Assembly (NCBI GenBank): GCA_021827805.1 | Contig: JAKAUG010000072.1 | Location: 1-5,195 of the forward strand | Reading direction: 5' to 3' | Origin: Bacillota bacterium | GTDB lineage: Bacteria > Bacillota > Sulfobacillia > RBS10-35 > JAJYVN01 | DNA length: 5,195 bases | Shown: positions 4,549 to 5,195 of the stretch, piece by piece | How positions within the stretch are numbered: position 1 is the stretch's first letter | How the letters are laid out: each line of letters starts with the position of its first letter | Notes under the pieces: generated by a model | The model's database searches: none | Told to the model about the DNA's origin: nothing | The model's input: only the letters and a program-made list of their open reading frames with translations | Translations under genes and position numbers: made by a program

Positions 4549-5195
4549 CTGGGTCAATGGCGCGAGGCGGCGTGGGCCGCCGCAGATCTGGCCGTGCAGG
4601 CGGGTCGCAGGATCCGTCCCCTGGCCGGGCATCCGCCGGGCCTCGGTACCAAGGCCAGCCCGAGGGATCTGGTGACGGCCGCGGACCGTGAGGTGGAGGC
4701 GTTCCTGCGCGCGGAGCTTGGGGCGCGCTTTCCGTCGCACCAGCTGTGCGGCGAGGAAGAGGGGGGCCAGAGCCAGGGAGAGCTGGTCTGGCACCTGGAC
4801 CCCATCGATGGAACGACGAACTTCGTGCACGGTCTGCCGGGCTTCGTGGTCTCGGTGGCACTCGCCCACCGCGGGCGGCCGGTGGCGGCGGCGGTCTACG
4901 ACCCCACGGGCGACGAGCTCTTCTGCGCGGAGGACGGGGAGGGCGTCACGGCCAACGGGCGCGGGGTGCGGGTCTCCACCGAGGCCTCGATCGAGGAGGC
5001 CCTGCTCGGGACGGGGGTTCCCCCGGTGGAGCCCGGCAAGGCCTGGTCGTTGGCCAGCATCCTCAGGGTGGGCGAGAGGGCGCGCAACGTGCGCAACCTT
5101 GGTTCGGCCGCTCTGCATCTCTGCTACGTCGGCGCCGGGCGGCTGTCCGGCTTCTGGGAGCCCGGGCTGCACTCCTGGGATGTCGCCGCGGGGGT
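4549..5195 (+). CDS. Inositol monophosphatase-family phosphatase, N-terminal 215 residues (runs off the right edge)
   Basis: A Mg-dependent, Li-sensitive-type sugar phosphatase (IMPase/FBPase fold). Members hydrolyse inositol-1-phosphate, fructose-1,6-bisphosphate, histidinol phosphate or PAP in the cytoplasm, and the sequence alone does not say which. Seen in order: a first helix WREAAWAAADLAVQAGRRI (4-22), TKASPRDLVTAAD (34-46) ending at the conserved Asp, GEE (68-70), the signature DPIDGTTNF (84-92) with metal ligands D84 and D87, and WDVAAG (210-215) with the third-metal Asp D211. Only the C-terminal 40-60 residues should be missing. The start is taken as CTG at 4549, because GAGGAGGG lies seven bases upstream and the first helix would be lost from the next candidate, GTG 4594. 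The gene follows the SASP by 90 bases on the same strand and frame, separated by a hairpin. Confidence 0.92.
   Translation, partial: MGQWREAAWAAADLAVQAGRRIRPLAGHPPGLGTKASPRDLVTAADREVEAFLRAELGARFPSHQLCGEEEGGQSQGELVWHLDPIDGTTNFVHGLPGFVVSVALAHRGRPVAAAVYDPTGDELFCAEDGEGVTANGRGVRVSTEASIEEALLGTGVPPVEPGKAWSLASILRVGERARNVRNLGSAALHLCYVGAGRLSGFWEPGLHSWDVAAG

Noticed and set aside
4557..4559. ATG at 4557 as the phosphatase start
   Set aside because: It is in a different frame from the phosphatase motifs, and I see no sign of a frameshift.
4090..5172. A 360-codon open frame on the minus strand across the SASP and phosphatase genes
   Set aside because: It runs antisense to two genes with unmistakable motifs, and its translation is Arg/Pro/Gly-rich without domain features.

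Overview
The window is very G+C-rich, with third codon positions almost all G or C in every gene called here. It carries an alpha/beta-type small acid-soluble spore protein (SASP) gene, and that family is known only from endospore-forming Firmicutes. The combination points to a high-G+C spore former, such as a Symbiobacterium-, Thermaerobacter- or Limnochorda-like lineage. The lineage is inferred from composition plus gene content and was not checked by a search.

Left half (1-2115, all minus strand, read right to left): a manganese-type superoxide dismutase (2115-1498), a complete sugar phosphate isomerase/epimerase-like TIM barrel (1409-543), and the N-terminal 143 residues of a second, xylose-isomerase-like TIM barrel that runs off the left edge (430-1). 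The three genes lie 88 and 112 bases apart. A perfect G+C-rich hairpin follows the first two, so they may be separate or only partly read-through units. A 380-base divergent intergenic region (2116-2495) separates sodA from the right half. It holds a small dyad and two adjacent hairpins but no gene that I can support.

Right half (2496-5195): a MurA-family enolpyruvyl transferase (plus strand) in which the catalytic-loop cysteine is aspartate, the change known to confer fosfomycin insensitivity in other MurA enzymes. Next is a convergent hairpin, then a 65-codon minus-strand ORF with a near-perfect germination-protease (GPR) recognition sequence and a short Gln-rich stretch resembling gamma-type SASPs. 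Divergent from it is the alpha/beta-type SASP gene (plus strand). The right edge carries the first 215 codons of an inositol monophosphatase-family phosphatase that appears to start at CTG.

The most interesting part is about 3790-4530. Two spore-protein genes of different classes, one recognised and one proposed, diverge from a 100-base gap. That gap carries interlocked sigma-G-like promoter elements on both strands. The alpha/beta SASP itself is odd: it has two copies of the GPR-site helix and a threefold Arg-Ile/Leu-Gly-Gly repeat. If both readings hold, this is a compact forespore-expressed module of DNA-protecting and amino-acid-storage proteins, flanked by a peptidoglycan-precursor enzyme and a sugar-phosphate phosphatase. 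Every complete gene here is followed by a long G+C hairpin with no U-tract.
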